From assembly GCF_900176345.1 (NCBI RefSeq), contig NZ_FWXU01000001.1:496001-560000 (forward strand): 64,000 bases of DNA. Direction: 5' to 3'. The stretch is from Rhizobium sp. RU36D (GTDB lineage: Bacteria > Pseudomonadota > Alphaproteobacteria > Rhizobiales > Rhizobiaceae). Below the pieces are notes generated by a model. That model searched no databases. It was not told where the DNA came from and worked only from the letters and a program-made list of their open reading frames with translations. The position numbers and the translations under genes are program-made. Below are positions 18,915 through 27,697 of the stretch, piece after piece (the stretch's first letter is position 1; every line of letters starts with the position of its first letter).

Positions 18915-20270
18915 ATGGCCGCAGAAAGCATGACGACTTTTTCCACGAAACGCAGGGTCGCCGTGGTCGGATCAGGCATATCCGGCCTCTCAGCCGCGTG
19001 GCTGCTGTCCCAGTCCATGGAAGTCGTGCTCTACGAAGCCGAGGGGCGCCTGGGCGGACATTCCAATACGGTCGACGTGAACGGACGCGACGGCAAGGTG
19101 CCCGTCGATACCGGCTTTATCGTCTACAATAACCGGAATTATCCCAATCTGGTCGCCCTGTTCGATCACCTCTCGGTTCCGACAGAGGCGTCCGACATGT
19201 CGTTTTCCGCCTCTCTAGACGGCGGCGCGTTCGAATATTCCGGTTCGGGTCTTTCGGGCCTGCTTGGTCAGAGAAGCAATGTCATCAATCCCCGCTTCTG
19301 GCGCATGCTGTCAGGCATCATGCGGTTCTACCGCGAGGCCCCTCAATATGTGGAGCGTGGCGACCTGGATGCCATGACGCTGGGCGATTACCTCGATGCC
19401 GGCGGCTATAGCGACGCGTTTGTCAACGATCACCTCCTGCCCATGGGTGCTGCGATCTGGTCGACGACCGCTTCGGAGATGCGGGCCTATCCGCTGGTCG
19501 CCTTCATGCGCTTCTTCGTCAACCACGGCCTCGTCGTCTTGAAGGATCGCCCGCAATGGCGCACCGTATCGGGCGGCAGCCGCGAGTATATCAAGCGCAT
19601 CCTGGCGGATTTCCGCGGCGAAGTGCGCACCGGCGCATCCGTGGCGAAGGTTACCCGCAGTCCCGGCCAGGTGACTGTCACGGATGACAGCGGGCACAGC
19701 GATCTGTTCACGGATATCATTATCGCCACCCATGCCGATCAGGCGCTGGCGATTCTGGGCGATGCCGATACCGACGAACGCAACTTGCTCGGTGCCTTTG
19801 ACTACACCCCGAATACCGCCGTTCTGCATTCCGATACCGCGCTGATGCCGCGGCGTCGCAGCACCTGGGCGAGCTGGAACTATATCGGCAATGCCGGCAA
19901 GACGGACCAGGCTCAGCTCTGCGTCACCTACTGGATGAACATGCTGCAAAACCTTAAGACGCCGGATCCTGTGTTTGTGACACTCAATCCATCCCGAGAA
20001 ATCGCTGATGAAAAAGTCATCGCGACCTTCGACTACGCGCATCCGCTATTTGACAGCAAGGCACTGAAGGCGCAAAAACAGCTGTGGCGGCTGCAGGGCC
20101 AGCGCAACACCTGGTATTGCGGCGCCCATTTCGGCAGTGGTTTTCACGAGGACGGATTGCAATCCGGACTCGCGGCCGCCGAAAGCCTGGGTGGGGTGAG
20201 GAGACCCTGGGATGTCGCTGATGAGTCCGGCCGCATTGTGCTCGGCCCGAAACTGATGGCCGCCGAATGA
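18915..20270 (+). CDS. FAD-dependent amine-oxidase-type oxidoreductase
   Basis: This 451-residue flavoprotein has the dinucleotide-binding GSGISG at residues 19-24 and the amine-oxidase/phytoene-desaturase layout. Homologues lie next to DUF1365 and cyclopropane fatty acid synthase genes in many bacteria and are part of the RpoE-ChrR regulon, with a probable role in modifying unsaturated fatty acyl chains. I chose the ATG at 18915, with GGGG eight bases upstream. Its stop overlaps the next start by four bases. I found no TGATCC promoter on this strand, so how it is expressed relative to rpoE is open. Confidence 0.85.
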   Translation: MAAESMTTFSTKRRVAVVGSGISGLSAAWLLSQSMEVVLYEAEGRLGGHSNTVDVNGRDGKVPVDTGFIVYNNRNYPNLVALFDHLSVPTEASDMSFSASLDGGAFEYSGSGLSGLLGQRSNVINPRFWRMLSGIMRFYREAPQYVERGDLDAMTLGDYLDAGGYSDAFVNDHLLPMGAAIWSTTASEMRAYPLVAFMRFFVNHGLVVLKDRPQWRTVSGGSREYIKRILADFRGEVRTGASVAKVTRSPGQVTVTDDSGHSDLFTDIIIATHADQALAILGDADTDERNLLGAFDYTPNTAVLHSDTALMPRRRSTWASWNYIGNAGKTDQAQLCVTYWMNMLQNLKTPDPVFVTLNPSREIADEKVIATFDYAHPLFDSKALKAQKQLWRLQGQRNTWYCGAHFGSGFHEDGLQSGLAAAESLGGVRRPWDVADESGRIVLGPKLMAAE

Positions 20271-21064
20271 GCTGGACCTCTGCAATCTATGCCGGGGAAG
20301 TGGTGCACAAGCGCCATAAACCCAAAGCTCACACCCTTCGCTACCGCGTCTTCTCCCTTCTTGTCGATCTCGACGAACTGCCGGCGCTCGATAGGTCAGT
20401 GCGCTTCTTCGGTCATAACCGCCGGGCGCTGTTTTCCGTCCACGACGCCGATCACGGCAATGGCAAACCGGGCGAACTGAAGCGCTGGGTGGCCTCGCTG
20501 CTCGGCGATGCAGGCATCGTGGTGGATGGCATGCGCGTGCGCATGCTCTGCTACCCGCGCATCCTCGGCTATGTCTTCAATCCTCTGACGGTCTATTTCT
20601 GCGAAGATGAGACCGGCCAGCTCAAGGCGATCCTGTACGAGGTCTGCAACACCTTCCACGAACGGCACACCTATATCATTCCGGTCGATGGCGACGCATC
20701 CGGCGCCATCCGGCACGAATGCGCCAAGGAACTCTACGTCTCACCATTCGTGCCGATGGATTGCCAGTATCGCTTCCGCATCATCGCCCCGGATGACAAG
20801 GTCCATGTCGCGATCAACGAGAGCGATCCAGAAGGTCCCCTGCTCTATGCCGCATTCAGCGGAGAACGGCAGACGCTGTCGGGTGCGGCGCTATTCAAGG
20901 CCTTCTTGACCTATCCCCTCATGACTTTGAAAATCATGGGCGCCATTCATTGGGAGGCCCTGCTGCTCTGGGCCAAGGGCGTACCTGTGTATCGACACAA
21001 TAAGGCGGCCGCGGCCGTCGCAAGTTCTTTCATTCCGCAATCGACAGCGACCGGGAGCAAGTAA
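20267..21064 (+). CDS. DUF1365 family protein
   Basis: This 265-residue protein is a DUF1365 member (AGEVVHKRHKPKAHTLRYRVF near the N-terminus, YPRILGYVFNPLTVYFC near 95-111, ECAKELYVSPFVPMD near 147). The family has no settled biochemical function. It nearly always accompanies the FAD oxidoreductase and a cyclopropane-fatty-acid-type methyltransferase, as here, and may work on acyl chains of membrane lipids. The start overlaps the upstream stop by four bases, and the next gene starts two bases after its stop, so the three form one operon. Confidence 0.85.
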   Translation: MSWTSAIYAGEVVHKRHKPKAHTLRYRVFSLLVDLDELPALDRSVRFFGHNRRALFSVHDADHGNGKPGELKRWVASLLGDAGIVVDGMRVRMLCYPRILGYVFNPLTVYFCEDETGQLKAILYEVCNTFHERHTYIIPVDGDASGAIRHECAKELYVSPFVPMDCQYRFRIIAPDDKVHVAINESDPEGPLLYAAFSGERQTLSGAALFKAFLTYPLMTLKIMGAIHWEALLLWAKGVPVYRHNKAAAAVASSFIPQSTATGSK

Positions 21065-21066
21065 TC

Positions 21067-22284
21067 ATGAGTCACGCCGGAGACCAGATCTCAACCGCCC
21101 AATATCATCAAGCGCCCCAGTGGCAGAAGCTTATCCTGAAGTGGGCAGGCAGGATCACGATCGGCCGACTGCGCATCATCTTCCCGGACAACCACGAATA
21201 TGTCGTTGAGGGAGACCAGCCCGGCCCGTCGGCGACGCTGCGGATGAACAATTCGAGGCCGGTTCGGCGCTTGATCTGGGGCGGAAGCCTCGGCTTTGCC
21301 AGGTCCTACATGGACGGCGATTGGGACAGCCCCGACCTCGTCACCTTCCTGGAACTGGCGCTGGTGAACGAGGAAATGCTGAGCACAATCGCCCAGCCCT
21401 CGGCGATCCTGGGCTTTCTGGCAAATCTCCGCCACAAGCTGCGGCGCAACTCGCGTGCGGGCAGCAAGCGCAACATCGCCTTCCACTACGATCTCGGCAA
21501 CAGCTTTTATCTGACCTGGCTGGACGAGACGATGACCTATTCATCGGCGCTTTTCTCTGCCCCGGACTTGAGCCTGAAGGACGCGCAGAACGCCAAATAT
21601 GATCGGATCATCGAGGAGCTCGGCATCGGACCTGACGACCATGTGCTGGAAATCGGTTGCGGCTGGGGCGGCTTTGCCGAGCGCGCGATCACCCGCACCG
21701 GCTGCCGCGTCACCGGCCTGACCCTCTCCCGCGAGCAGGCGAACTATGCCCGTGAGCGCCTGGGCAAGGCAGGCCTGGCAGGCCGTTCCGACATCAGACT
21801 CGAGGACTATCGTGACTGCAAGGGCACCTTCTCCAAGATCGTGTCGATCGAAATGTTCGAAGCGGTCGGCGAGGAAAACTGGCCGGTCTACTTCTCGCGG
21901 GTGAGAGAGCTCCTGGAACCCGGCGGACGGGCCATGATCCAGGCCATCACCATCGAAGACAGCCGCTTCCACGACTATCGCCGCAACGCCGACTTCATCC
22001 AGACCTATATCTTTCCGGGTGGCATGTTGCCATCGGTCAGCGCATTCGAGCAGGCCGCCAAGGAGCAGAAACTCAGTGTCGCCGGTCGGTTTGCCTTCGG
22101 CCGCGACTACGAGCGCACACTGCTCGCCTGGGACAAGACGTTCACGGCCAACTGGCCGAAGATCATGCCCCTCGGCTTCGACGAGAAGTTTTTCCGCATG
22201 TGGCGCTATTACCTGCACTACTGTGCCGCCGGCTTCCGCCGCGGCCGGCTCGACGTGGTCCAGTTCGAGCTGTCGAAGGGCTGA
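21067..22284 (+). CDS. cfa: cyclopropane-fatty-acyl-phospholipid synthase family methyltransferase
   Basis: This 405-residue SAM-dependent methyltransferase adds a methylene bridge, or a methyl group in some paralogues, to unsaturated acyl chains in phospholipids. The SAM-binding motif EIGCGWGG lies at about 194-201, and the preceding YDLGNSFYLTWLDETMTYS region is the family's acyl/bicarbonate-site stretch. It is the third gene of the FAD oxidoreductase-DUF1365-cfa operon and ends before a strong terminator. Cfa enzymes in RpoE/ChrR regulons protect membranes against singlet oxygen; that role is inferred here from the neighbourhood. Confidence 0.9.
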   Translation: MSHAGDQISTAQYHQAPQWQKLILKWAGRITIGRLRIIFPDNHEYVVEGDQPGPSATLRMNNSRPVRRLIWGGSLGFARSYMDGDWDSPDLVTFLELALVNEEMLSTIAQPSAILGFLANLRHKLRRNSRAGSKRNIAFHYDLGNSFYLTWLDETMTYSSALFSAPDLSLKDAQNAKYDRIIEELGIGPDDHVLEIGCGWGGFAERAITRTGCRVTGLTLSREQANYARERLGKAGLAGRSDIRLEDYRDCKGTFSKIVSIEMFEAVGEENWPVYFSRVRELLEPGGRAMIQAITIEDSRFHDYRRNADFIQTYIFPGGMLPSVSAFEQAAKEQKLSVAGRFAFGRDYERTLLAWDKTFTANWPKIMPLGFDEKFFRMWRYYLHYCAAGFRRGRLDVVQFELSKG

Positions 22285-22315
22285 CCTCAACAGGATTCCA
22301 GATTTAAAAATGCAA

Positions 22316-22346
22316 TGTCCCGCCACCGGCGACCGGTGGCGGGACA
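22316..22346. terminator. bidirectional terminator between cfa and the SDR gene
   Basis: A perfect 14-base-pair stem (TGTCCCGCCACCGG with its complement) closes a three-base CGA loop. On the minus strand it is followed by TTGCATTTTTAAA, a good T-rich tail. On the plus strand the tail is weak (AGTGTTTCT). It lies between the convergent cfa and SDR genes. Confidence 0.85.
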
Positions 22347-22396
22347 AGTGTTTCTGGCGGTCAGCAACCCTGCGGACGCGCTGCCAGTCATTCGGA

Positions 22397-23167
22397 TCAG
22401 CTCTTGCGCAGCATGCGCCGCGTGATGGCAAACCGCAGGCTCTGCGGCAGGCGGTGAAGGAACCGGATCGACAGCGCCATCTTCCAGGGAAAGATGATCT
22501 CGTAGCGCTTGGCATCCAAGCCACTGGCAATGCTGTCGGCGGCTTCTTCCGGCGAGATCATGAATGGCATTGGAAAGTCGTTCTTGGCCGTCAGCGGTGT
22601 CGCCACGAATCCGGGATTGATGATGCTGAGATCAATGCCCTTGGCCTGCAGGCCAGGATACAGCGCCTCGCAGAGATTGATGAGAGCCGCTTTCGTGGCG
22701 CCATAGAAGCCGCCGCCCGGCAGGCCATTATATCCGGCAACCGACGAAACGACCCCGATCTGACCCTTGCCGCGGGCGATCATGTCAGGAAGAACGGCTT
22801 CCAGGCAGTGCGCCGTGCCCATGATGTTGAGATCCACCATGGTCTTAAACGCCGCGCTGTCGAAATGGGAGATGCTGTCGCGCTTGTAGGTGCCGGCGCA
22901 GAACACGGCACGGTCCAGCGAACCCATGGCCTCGCGGATGGCCGCGCACGTCGCCTTGACCGCATCGAGATCCGTCACATCGAGCGGAAAACTGTGGATG
23001 CGACCCGGACGCTGGCCAGCAATCTCGGCGAGCGCCTCACCGCCGCGGGCGCTGATCGCCACCTGCCAGCCATCGTCTGCGAGCCTGAGGCTGAGCGCGC
23101 GCCCGATCCCGGAACTGGCTCCGGTAACCCATGCGACTTTCCTGCGATCCGGATTTTTCTCGGCCAT
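22397..23167 (-). CDS. short-chain dehydrogenase/reductase
   Basis: This 256-residue classical SDR has TGASSGIG at about 16-23, an FCAGTY stretch in place of the usual NNAG, serine in VVSSVAGYNG and the YGATK catalytic motif. It is therefore a competent NAD(P)H-dependent enzyme of unknown substrate. The last 40 residues are basic and hydrophobic, suggesting membrane association. The ATG at 23167 has AAGGAGG six bases upstream and is preferred to 23218. Similar SDR genes occur with FAD oxidoreductase/DUF1365/cfa sets, so it may belong to the same stress regulon, although it converges with that operon. Confidence 0.85.
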   Translation of the reverse strand: MAEKNPDRRKVAWVTGASSGIGRALSLRLADDGWQVAISARGGEALAEIAGQRPGRIHSFPLDVTDLDAVKATCAAIREAMGSLDRAVFCAGTYKRDSISHFDSAAFKTMVDLNIMGTAHCLEAVLPDMIARGKGQIGVVSSVAGYNGLPGGGFYGATKAALINLCEALYPGLQAKGIDLSIINPGFVATPLTAKNDFPMPFMISPEEAADSIASGLDAKRYEIIFPWKMALSIRFLHRLPQSLRFAITRRMLRKS

Positions 23168-23275
23168 GGCAGCCTCCTTGTGCGCGTTTGGTACGAAGCG
23201 GCTGCTTCGCTTGCACAAGAATAACGCGATAAGGCCGGCCTCGGATTTACCGCCGGTGATTTTGCTGGCGCCGAG

Positions 23276-24193
23276 TTATTCCTTCTGGTGGTTTGCGGTC
23301 AGCCCCAGCAAGGCCGCACCCAGCAATCCCGGCTCTACCGTGCAGAGCGCGGGAACCACGAGCGGACGATCAAAGCGACGCAATATTCTGGCACGAACCG
23401 CAGCATCGATTGCCTGCAGGAATGTTCGGGAGTTGGACAATCCGCCGCCGACCGGCACGATGGTCGCCCCCGTGACATTGATGACGAGCGCCAGCGGCGA
23501 GGCGATGACATCGACGACGATGTCGATGGTTTGCGACGCCTTCAACTCGCCCGCATCCCAGCCGGCAATGATCTCTTCGCTGGTGAGCCGCTCGCCATGC
23601 AGATGCATATGCAGCGTTTCCATGCCGCGCGCGCTGCAGGTGGCATCGACGCAACCCTTCAGGCCGCAGCCGCATTGAAAGCGGGGAATTTCCAGGGGCG
23701 GGTTGCCAGTACGTGTCGCGGCGACCGGTCCATGGCCCCATTCGCCAGCAAAACCGCCATGGCTGTTGATGAGGCGCCCGTCGATGACGAGGCCACCACC
23801 CACGCCGGAGCCGATGATCGCCCCGAACACGACGCGATGACCGCGCCCCGCGCCAAGCCCTGCCTCGGCAATGGCGAAACAGTCGGCATCGTTGGCGACG
23901 ATAACGGGCAGCGCAAGCGCGGCTTCGAGATCGGCGACCAACCTGCGGCCGTGAATGCAGGGAATGTTTGCGACCGTGGCAGCACCGCTGTCTGGATCAA
24001 GAACACCGGCAATCGAGATGGCGATGCATTCGGGGGCGCCGCCGCTTTCGGCAATGGTGTCTCGCAGCACCTGCACGAAAGCATCGAAATCCTGCAACGG
24101 GGTAGGCCGACGCGGAAGCGGGCGGACATCCTCGGGCGCATGGGCAACCGCGCCCTTGATCGCCGTGCCGCCAATGTCAAAACATACAATCAT
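23276..24193 (-). CDS. nagK: ROK-family sugar kinase, probable N-acetylglucosamine kinase
   Basis: This 305-residue protein has the ATP-binding DIGGTAIKG at 6-14, the GEWGHGP substrate stretch near 145 and a complete ROK zinc motif (CGCGLKGC near 165). It probably phosphorylates N-acetylglucosamine, or a related amino sugar, in the cytoplasm. It is the last gene of the minus-strand gntR-SIS-nagA-kinase unit, twelve bases after nagA. A phosphorylating kinase is needed because the matching importer is an ABC system, which delivers unphosphorylated sugar. The choice of GlcNAc rather than another amino sugar is from context. Confidence 0.82.
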   Translation of the reverse strand: MIVCFDIGGTAIKGAVAHAPEDVRPLPRRPTPLQDFDAFVQVLRDTIAESGGAPECIAISIAGVLDPDSGAATVANIPCIHGRRLVADLEAALALPVIVANDADCFAIAEAGLGAGRGHRVVFGAIIGSGVGGGLVIDGRLINSHGGFAGEWGHGPVAATRTGNPPLEIPRFQCGCGLKGCVDATCSARGMETLHMHLHGERLTSEEIIAGWDAGELKASQTIDIVVDVIASPLALVINVTGATIVPVGGGLSNSRTFLQAIDAAVRARILRRFDRPLVVPALCTVEPGLLGAALLGLTANHQKE

Positions 24194-24205
24194 CGATCCG
24201 CTTTC

Positions 24206-25363
24206 TCAGGCACGATAGACACAACGCCCGCCGATCCAGGTGGAGACCAGGTCGAGATCGGGCGTCAGCAGCAGGAAATCGGCATCGGCACCCGCCGCCA
24301 GATGCCCCTTGGCGGATGCGCCGATCGCCGCCGCCGGATAGGTGGACGCCATGCGCAGCGCCTCCTCCAACGGCAAGCCAATCACCTCATGCACGTATCG
24401 AACACAAGACAGCATGTCGATATCCGCACCCGCCAGTGTCCCGTCCGCCAGTGTCAGCCTCCCGCCCTGCCGGTAGACCTCACGGCCGTTCAGCATGAAT
24501 CCGGTATCGTCGGTCCCGATGGTCGACATGGCATCCGTCACCAGGAAGATCCGGCCAGGTCCCGACTTGGCTCGCAGGGCAATGCCCATGCTGACCGGAT
24601 CGACATGGAACCCATCGGCAATCAGGCCGCAATGCAGACCGGGAAGCGCAAGCGCCGCGCCAACCACGCCGGGCTCCCGGTTTCCAAGCTGGCTCATGGC
24701 ATTGAACAGATGGGTGACGAGCGTCGCACCGCTCTCGGCATAGGAGAGCGCCGTCGTATAGCCGGCATCGGTGTGGCCAAGGCTGACGCGATAGCCGGCC
24801 TCGCACAGGGCTTCCACCTGCGCTGGTGTCACATTCTCAGGTGCCACTGTCATCAGCGAGAAACCGAAGCTTCCCGCAGCATCCCTCAGCCGCGTCAGAT
24901 CCAGGTCGGTCATCGGCCGGATCAGTTCAGGATCGTGAGTGCCCTTGCGCCCGACTGAGAGATGCGGCCCTTCCAGATGCAGCCCGAGATATCCCGGCAC
25001 GCGCTGTTCCCACGCCGCCTTGCCGGCAGCAAGGGCGCTGACCAACACGTCGCTGCGATCGGTGATCAAGGTCGGCAGCAGCGCCGTGCTGCCAAAGCGG
25101 GCATGGGCCGCGCAAATCGTCTCGATGCCCTCAAGGTCAGGCTGGTTGTTGAGGAGAACACCGCCTCCCCCATTGACCTGCAGGTCGATGAAGCCGGGGA
25201 CCACCAGCAGGCCATCGGCGTCGATCCGGCCCACCCCGTGGGAAGACTGGCCAGCCGCGCCGAGCCCCGTCACCATGCCGCCCGCCACCATGAGGTCGTG
25301 GCCCTCGATCCACTGGGAACCGTCGAAGATCCGCGCGCCGGAAACCGCAGCCACATCCATCAT
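24206..25363 (-). CDS. nagA: N-acetylglucosamine-6-phosphate deacetylase
   Basis: NagA (385 residues) removes acetate from GlcNAc-6-phosphate. It is an amidohydrolase-fold enzyme: the metal and substrate residues are visible in HLEGPHLS near 130, LGHTDA near 192, THLFNAM near 212 and the catalytic aspartate in VTDAMS near 270. The start overlaps the SIS-gene stop (ATGATG), so it is translationally coupled. It provides the substrate for the adjacent deaminase. Confidence 0.93.
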   Translation of the reverse strand: MMDVAAVSGARIFDGSQWIEGHDLMVAGGMVTGLGAAGQSSHGVGRIDADGLLVVPGFIDLQVNGGGGVLLNNQPDLEGIETICAAHARFGSTALLPTLITDRSDVLVSALAAGKAAWEQRVPGYLGLHLEGPHLSVGRKGTHDPELIRPMTDLDLTRLRDAAGSFGFSLMTVAPENVTPAQVEALCEAGYRVSLGHTDAGYTTALSYAESGATLVTHLFNAMSQLGNREPGVVGAALALPGLHCGLIADGFHVDPVSMGIALRAKSGPGRIFLVTDAMSTIGTDDTGFMLNGREVYRQGGRLTLADGTLAGADIDMLSCVRYVHEVIGLPLEEALRMASTYPAAAIGASAKGHLAAGADADFLLLTPDLDLVSTWIGGRCVYRA

Positions 25364-26391
25364 TTCGTCTGGGTCACCTTGTTGAGCGCAGCCGGCGCAT
25401 CGGGGTTGAAGCCGCGGGCGCGGGACAGTTGCTCGACGAAGCCGTAATAGGGCAGGATGAGCGCCAGCGCATCGGTGAGCGGATGCCCGGTATCCACGAA
25501 GGGCAACGGTACCGAACCCGAGGCCTTGCCGGAGGTGATGTAGATATCCGCTCCCTTGGCGGAGAGCCCGGCAGCGATATCGGCAATGGCGCCCTCGGCG
25601 CGGTCACGCGCGGCAAAGGCGATGACGGGAAACGCCGGCGCGACCAGCGAGACCGGGCCATGCAGCACCTCGGCGGAGGAATAGGCCTCGGCATGCAATT
25701 CGCTGGTTTCCTTGCATTTCAATGCCGCCTCCGCAGCAATCGCGAGCGTTGGCCCACGGCCCAACACATAGATCGAGCCGGCATCCCGGAACTTGTCGAC
25801 AAGAACGCTCCAGTCGAGCTTGAGTGCGGCTTCGAAATCTCGAGGCAGGCGCGCGAGCGCCGCCCGCAGGGCCGGATCGTCAGACCATTCCGCGATGATG
25901 GCAAGGCCCGCCACGGCGGAATTGACGAAGCTCTTGGTCGCAGCAACTGCCTTTTCCGGCCCGGCCTGGATATCGATCGCCATGCTGGCGGCATCGCCCA
26001 TCGGCGAGGGCAGCGTGTTGACCAGCGCCAGCGTCAACGCACCCGCATCGCGCACGGCCTTGGTCAGCGCGACGATATCGGGGCTCTTGCCGGACTGGGA
26101 AATGCCGATCGCCGCAGCCCCCGATAAGCGCAGCGGCGCCTCGTAGATCGAGGCCAACGACGGCCCAAGGGAGGCGACGGGAATACCCAGTTGCAGCTCG
26201 ATGGCATATTTGAGGAAATGAGCCGCGTGATCCGAGGAACCGCGGGCAATCGTCACCACGACAGGCGGATCAAGCTCTCTCAAGGCCCTGCCCGCCTCGC
26301 GGATCGCTTCCCCTGATCCTTCGATCAGTCGGGCAGTGGCGGCGGGAATCTCGTTGATTTCCTGTCGCATCAAAGTCAGCATATTGGTCAT
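25360..26391 (-). CDS. SIS-domain glucosamine-6-phosphate deaminase-type enzyme (NagB-II/AgaS-like)
   Basis: This protein of about 343 residues has two SIS domains, like the isomerase half of GlmS without the glutaminase part. The segments TIARGSSDHAAHFLKYA near 45 and VLGRGPTLAIAAEAALKCKE near 205 are typical. In nag operons without classical NagB, such a protein converts glucosamine-6-phosphate to fructose-6-phosphate and ammonia. I use the ATG at 26391 with AGGACGG upstream; 26382 is an alternative. An intra-operon hairpin separates it from the regulator gene. Confidence 0.83.
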   Translation of the reverse strand: MTNMLTLMRQEINEIPAATARLIEGSGEAIREAGRALRELDPPVVVTIARGSSDHAAHFLKYAIELQLGIPVASLGPSLASIYEAPLRLSGAAAIGISQSGKSPDIVALTKAVRDAGALTLALVNTLPSPMGDAASMAIDIQAGPEKAVAATKSFVNSAVAGLAIIAEWSDDPALRAALARLPRDFEAALKLDWSVLVDKFRDAGSIYVLGRGPTLAIAAEAALKCKETSELHAEAYSSAEVLHGPVSLVAPAFPVIAFAARDRAEGAIADIAAGLSAKGADIYITSGKASGSVPLPFVDTGHPLTDALALILPYYGFVEQLSRARGFNPDAPAALNKVTQTK

Positions 26392-26403
26392 TCCGTCCTG
26401 AAT

Positions 26404-26426
26404 AAGCCCGCCGAACCGGCGGGTTT
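26404..26426 (-). terminator. hairpin between the GntR gene and the SIS gene
   Basis: A ten-base-pair stem (AAGCCCGCCG with CGGCGGGTTT, one G-U pair) has a three-base loop. The sequence after it on the minus strand (ATTCAGG) has only a short T-run, so it is more likely an attenuator or processing site between regulator and enzyme genes than a full stop. Confidence 0.55.
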
Positions 26427-26438
26427 GAAACAATCGCC

Positions 26439-27191
26439 TTACGAGGCGCCGGTGGTGAGTTCGGCAACGAGGTCATAAGCATCGCTGCGATAGAGCGCGC
26501 GCGACACTTCCATGACCCGGCCGGTATCGAGATAGGCGATACGCTGAACCGAAAGCGCTGCCGACCCAGGCGGAACCCCCAGCAATTGCGTCTCGCGATC
26601 CACCAGGATGCAGGCCGAAATCCGCTGGTTGGCCCGCACCGGCCTGATGCCCCGGGCCGCAAGCGCCAGATAAAGCGAATCCTCCACCCTGTCGGGATCA
26701 TCAAGGATGTCATCCGGCAGGCTCGTATTTTCAAGCGCGATCGGCATGTCGTTTGCCGTCCGCAAACGACTGATGCGCGCAACCCGCGCACCACCGGCAA
26801 GCCCAAGCATCATGGTTTCCTCAGGCGTGGGGAAATACAATCCGCGATCCAGCCAGATCGAGCCGGCCACCATGCCGCGCCTGCGCATATCCTCGGTAAA
26901 GGAGGTCAGCTGCGTCAGCGGCTGCTGCATGCGCGCCACCGGCTTGACCACGAAGGTGCCGGAGCCATGGCGCCGGACCAGCAGCCCTTCCTTGACCAGA
27001 TCATCGATCGCCTTGCGAACGGTGACCCGGCTTATCCCGCCTTCATCCGCCATGTCCCGTTCCGCGGGAAGGGCATCTCCGTGTTGCAGCCGCCCGGAGC
27101 GGATCGCATCCTCGATGGACTGCTTGAGCTTCACATAGAGCGGACCACCGCGGGAGCCCTGGAGGGCGGACAGGCGCAAGGTGTCATTCAT
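26439..27191 (-). CDS. GntR/HutC-family regulator of the amino-sugar genes
   Basis: This 250-residue protein has an N-terminal winged helix-turn-helix of the GntR type (about residues 18-82, with PAERDMADEGGISRVTVRKA and RRHGSGTFV). A C-terminal UTRA effector domain senses a small molecule, as in NagR, DasR and HutC. Amino-sugar phosphate is the likely inducer. The ATG at 27191 places the winged helix at its usual distance. The longer frame to 27329 adds an uncharacteristic leader and lies in the regulatory region. It probably controls both its own operon and the divergent transporter genes. Confidence 0.85.
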   Translation of the reverse strand: MNDTLRLSALQGSRGGPLYVKLKQSIEDAIRSGRLQHGDALPAERDMADEGGISRVTVRKAIDDLVKEGLLVRRHGSGTFVVKPVARMQQPLTQLTSFTEDMRRRGMVAGSIWLDRGLYFPTPEETMMLGLAGGARVARISRLRTANDMPIALENTSLPDDILDDPDRVEDSLYLALAARGIRPVRANQRISACILVDRETQLLGVPPGSAALSVQRIAYLDTGRVMEVSRALYRSDAYDLVAELTTGAS

Positions 27192-27441
27192 CGGGCGCCA
27201 CCCGCCAAGGGGCGACAACGGGCAGATATGCAATGACTTGGTCTCACCGGCCAACCCTCTCCAATTCTGCCGGAAGAAATACCAGTTAGAGACCATCAAG
27301 GCAATCATTTTCACACGGGATATTGCCAAGAGGAAAATCGCCGCGAAATTCCACTGAAGATTCAGTGAATTAACGAAAAATCAATGGAGGTTAACGCAGT
27401 TTCGGATTTTTAGGTAGACGATTGGATTGTTTTTGGTATTG

Positions 27442-27456
27442 TTGTCTTACAGACCA
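27442..27456. promoter_or_regulatory. candidate GntR/NagR-type operator
   Basis: TTGTCT-TAC-AGACCA has near-perfect dyad symmetry (five of six positions). Its TGGTCT/AGACCA half-sites recall the TGGTCTAGACCA operators of DasR and NagR regulators, but with a three-base spacer. A further AGACCA half-site lies at 27290-27295 in the regulator's leader. Confidence 0.45.
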
Positions 27457-27601
27457 TGCAGCCAAGCATGGAGCATGGCTACGGGTCGCGAACAAACCAG
27501 TCCGCGCCGCGTTAGCGGCTGACAAACGACATGAAAACACGGGACATCAAGCAAGCGGCGATCGCCGCGACGAAAGCATCGATGCAAGTTTGTGAAAATG
27601 A

Positions 27602-27630
27602 ATTTCATGATTTCTAGAAATTCATGAAAT
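27602..27630. promoter_or_regulatory. nested palindrome upstream of the transporter operon
   Basis: Outer nine-base arms ATTTCATGA and TCATGAAAT enclose a 12-base perfect palindrome ATTTCTAGAAAT (27610-27621, sharing one base with the left arm). It sits about 70 bases before the Gfo/Idh start, where a repressor would block the operon promoter. Confidence 0.6.
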
Positions 27631-27654
27631 CCGGTTGACGAGCGCTGCATTTTG

Positions 27655-27667
27655 TCTCAGGTTGAGA
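27655..27667. promoter_or_regulatory. small inverted repeat before the Gfo/Idh gene
   Basis: TCTCA-GGT-TGAGA lies 31 bases before the start codon at 27698. It could be a secondary operator or a short leader hairpin. The evidence is limited to symmetry. Confidence 0.35.
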
Positions 27668-27697
27668 AAATAATTTAAAAACGGGGAAGCTTTACGC

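Larger units (their letters stand above)
27192..27697. other. 506-base divergent control region of the amino-sugar locus
   Basis: No gene is supported here. The region separates the GntR gene from the Gfo/Idh-transporter operon and is noticeably AT-richer than its surroundings from about 27350 on. It holds at least three inverted repeats (listed separately) and the repeated half-site AGACCA at 27290-27295 and 27451-27456. Confidence 0.7.

Noticed and set aside
22316..22346. Long GC-rich hairpin considered as a small RNA or attachment site
   Set aside because: Its place between convergent genes and the T-rich tail on the minus strand make a bidirectional terminator the simpler reading.
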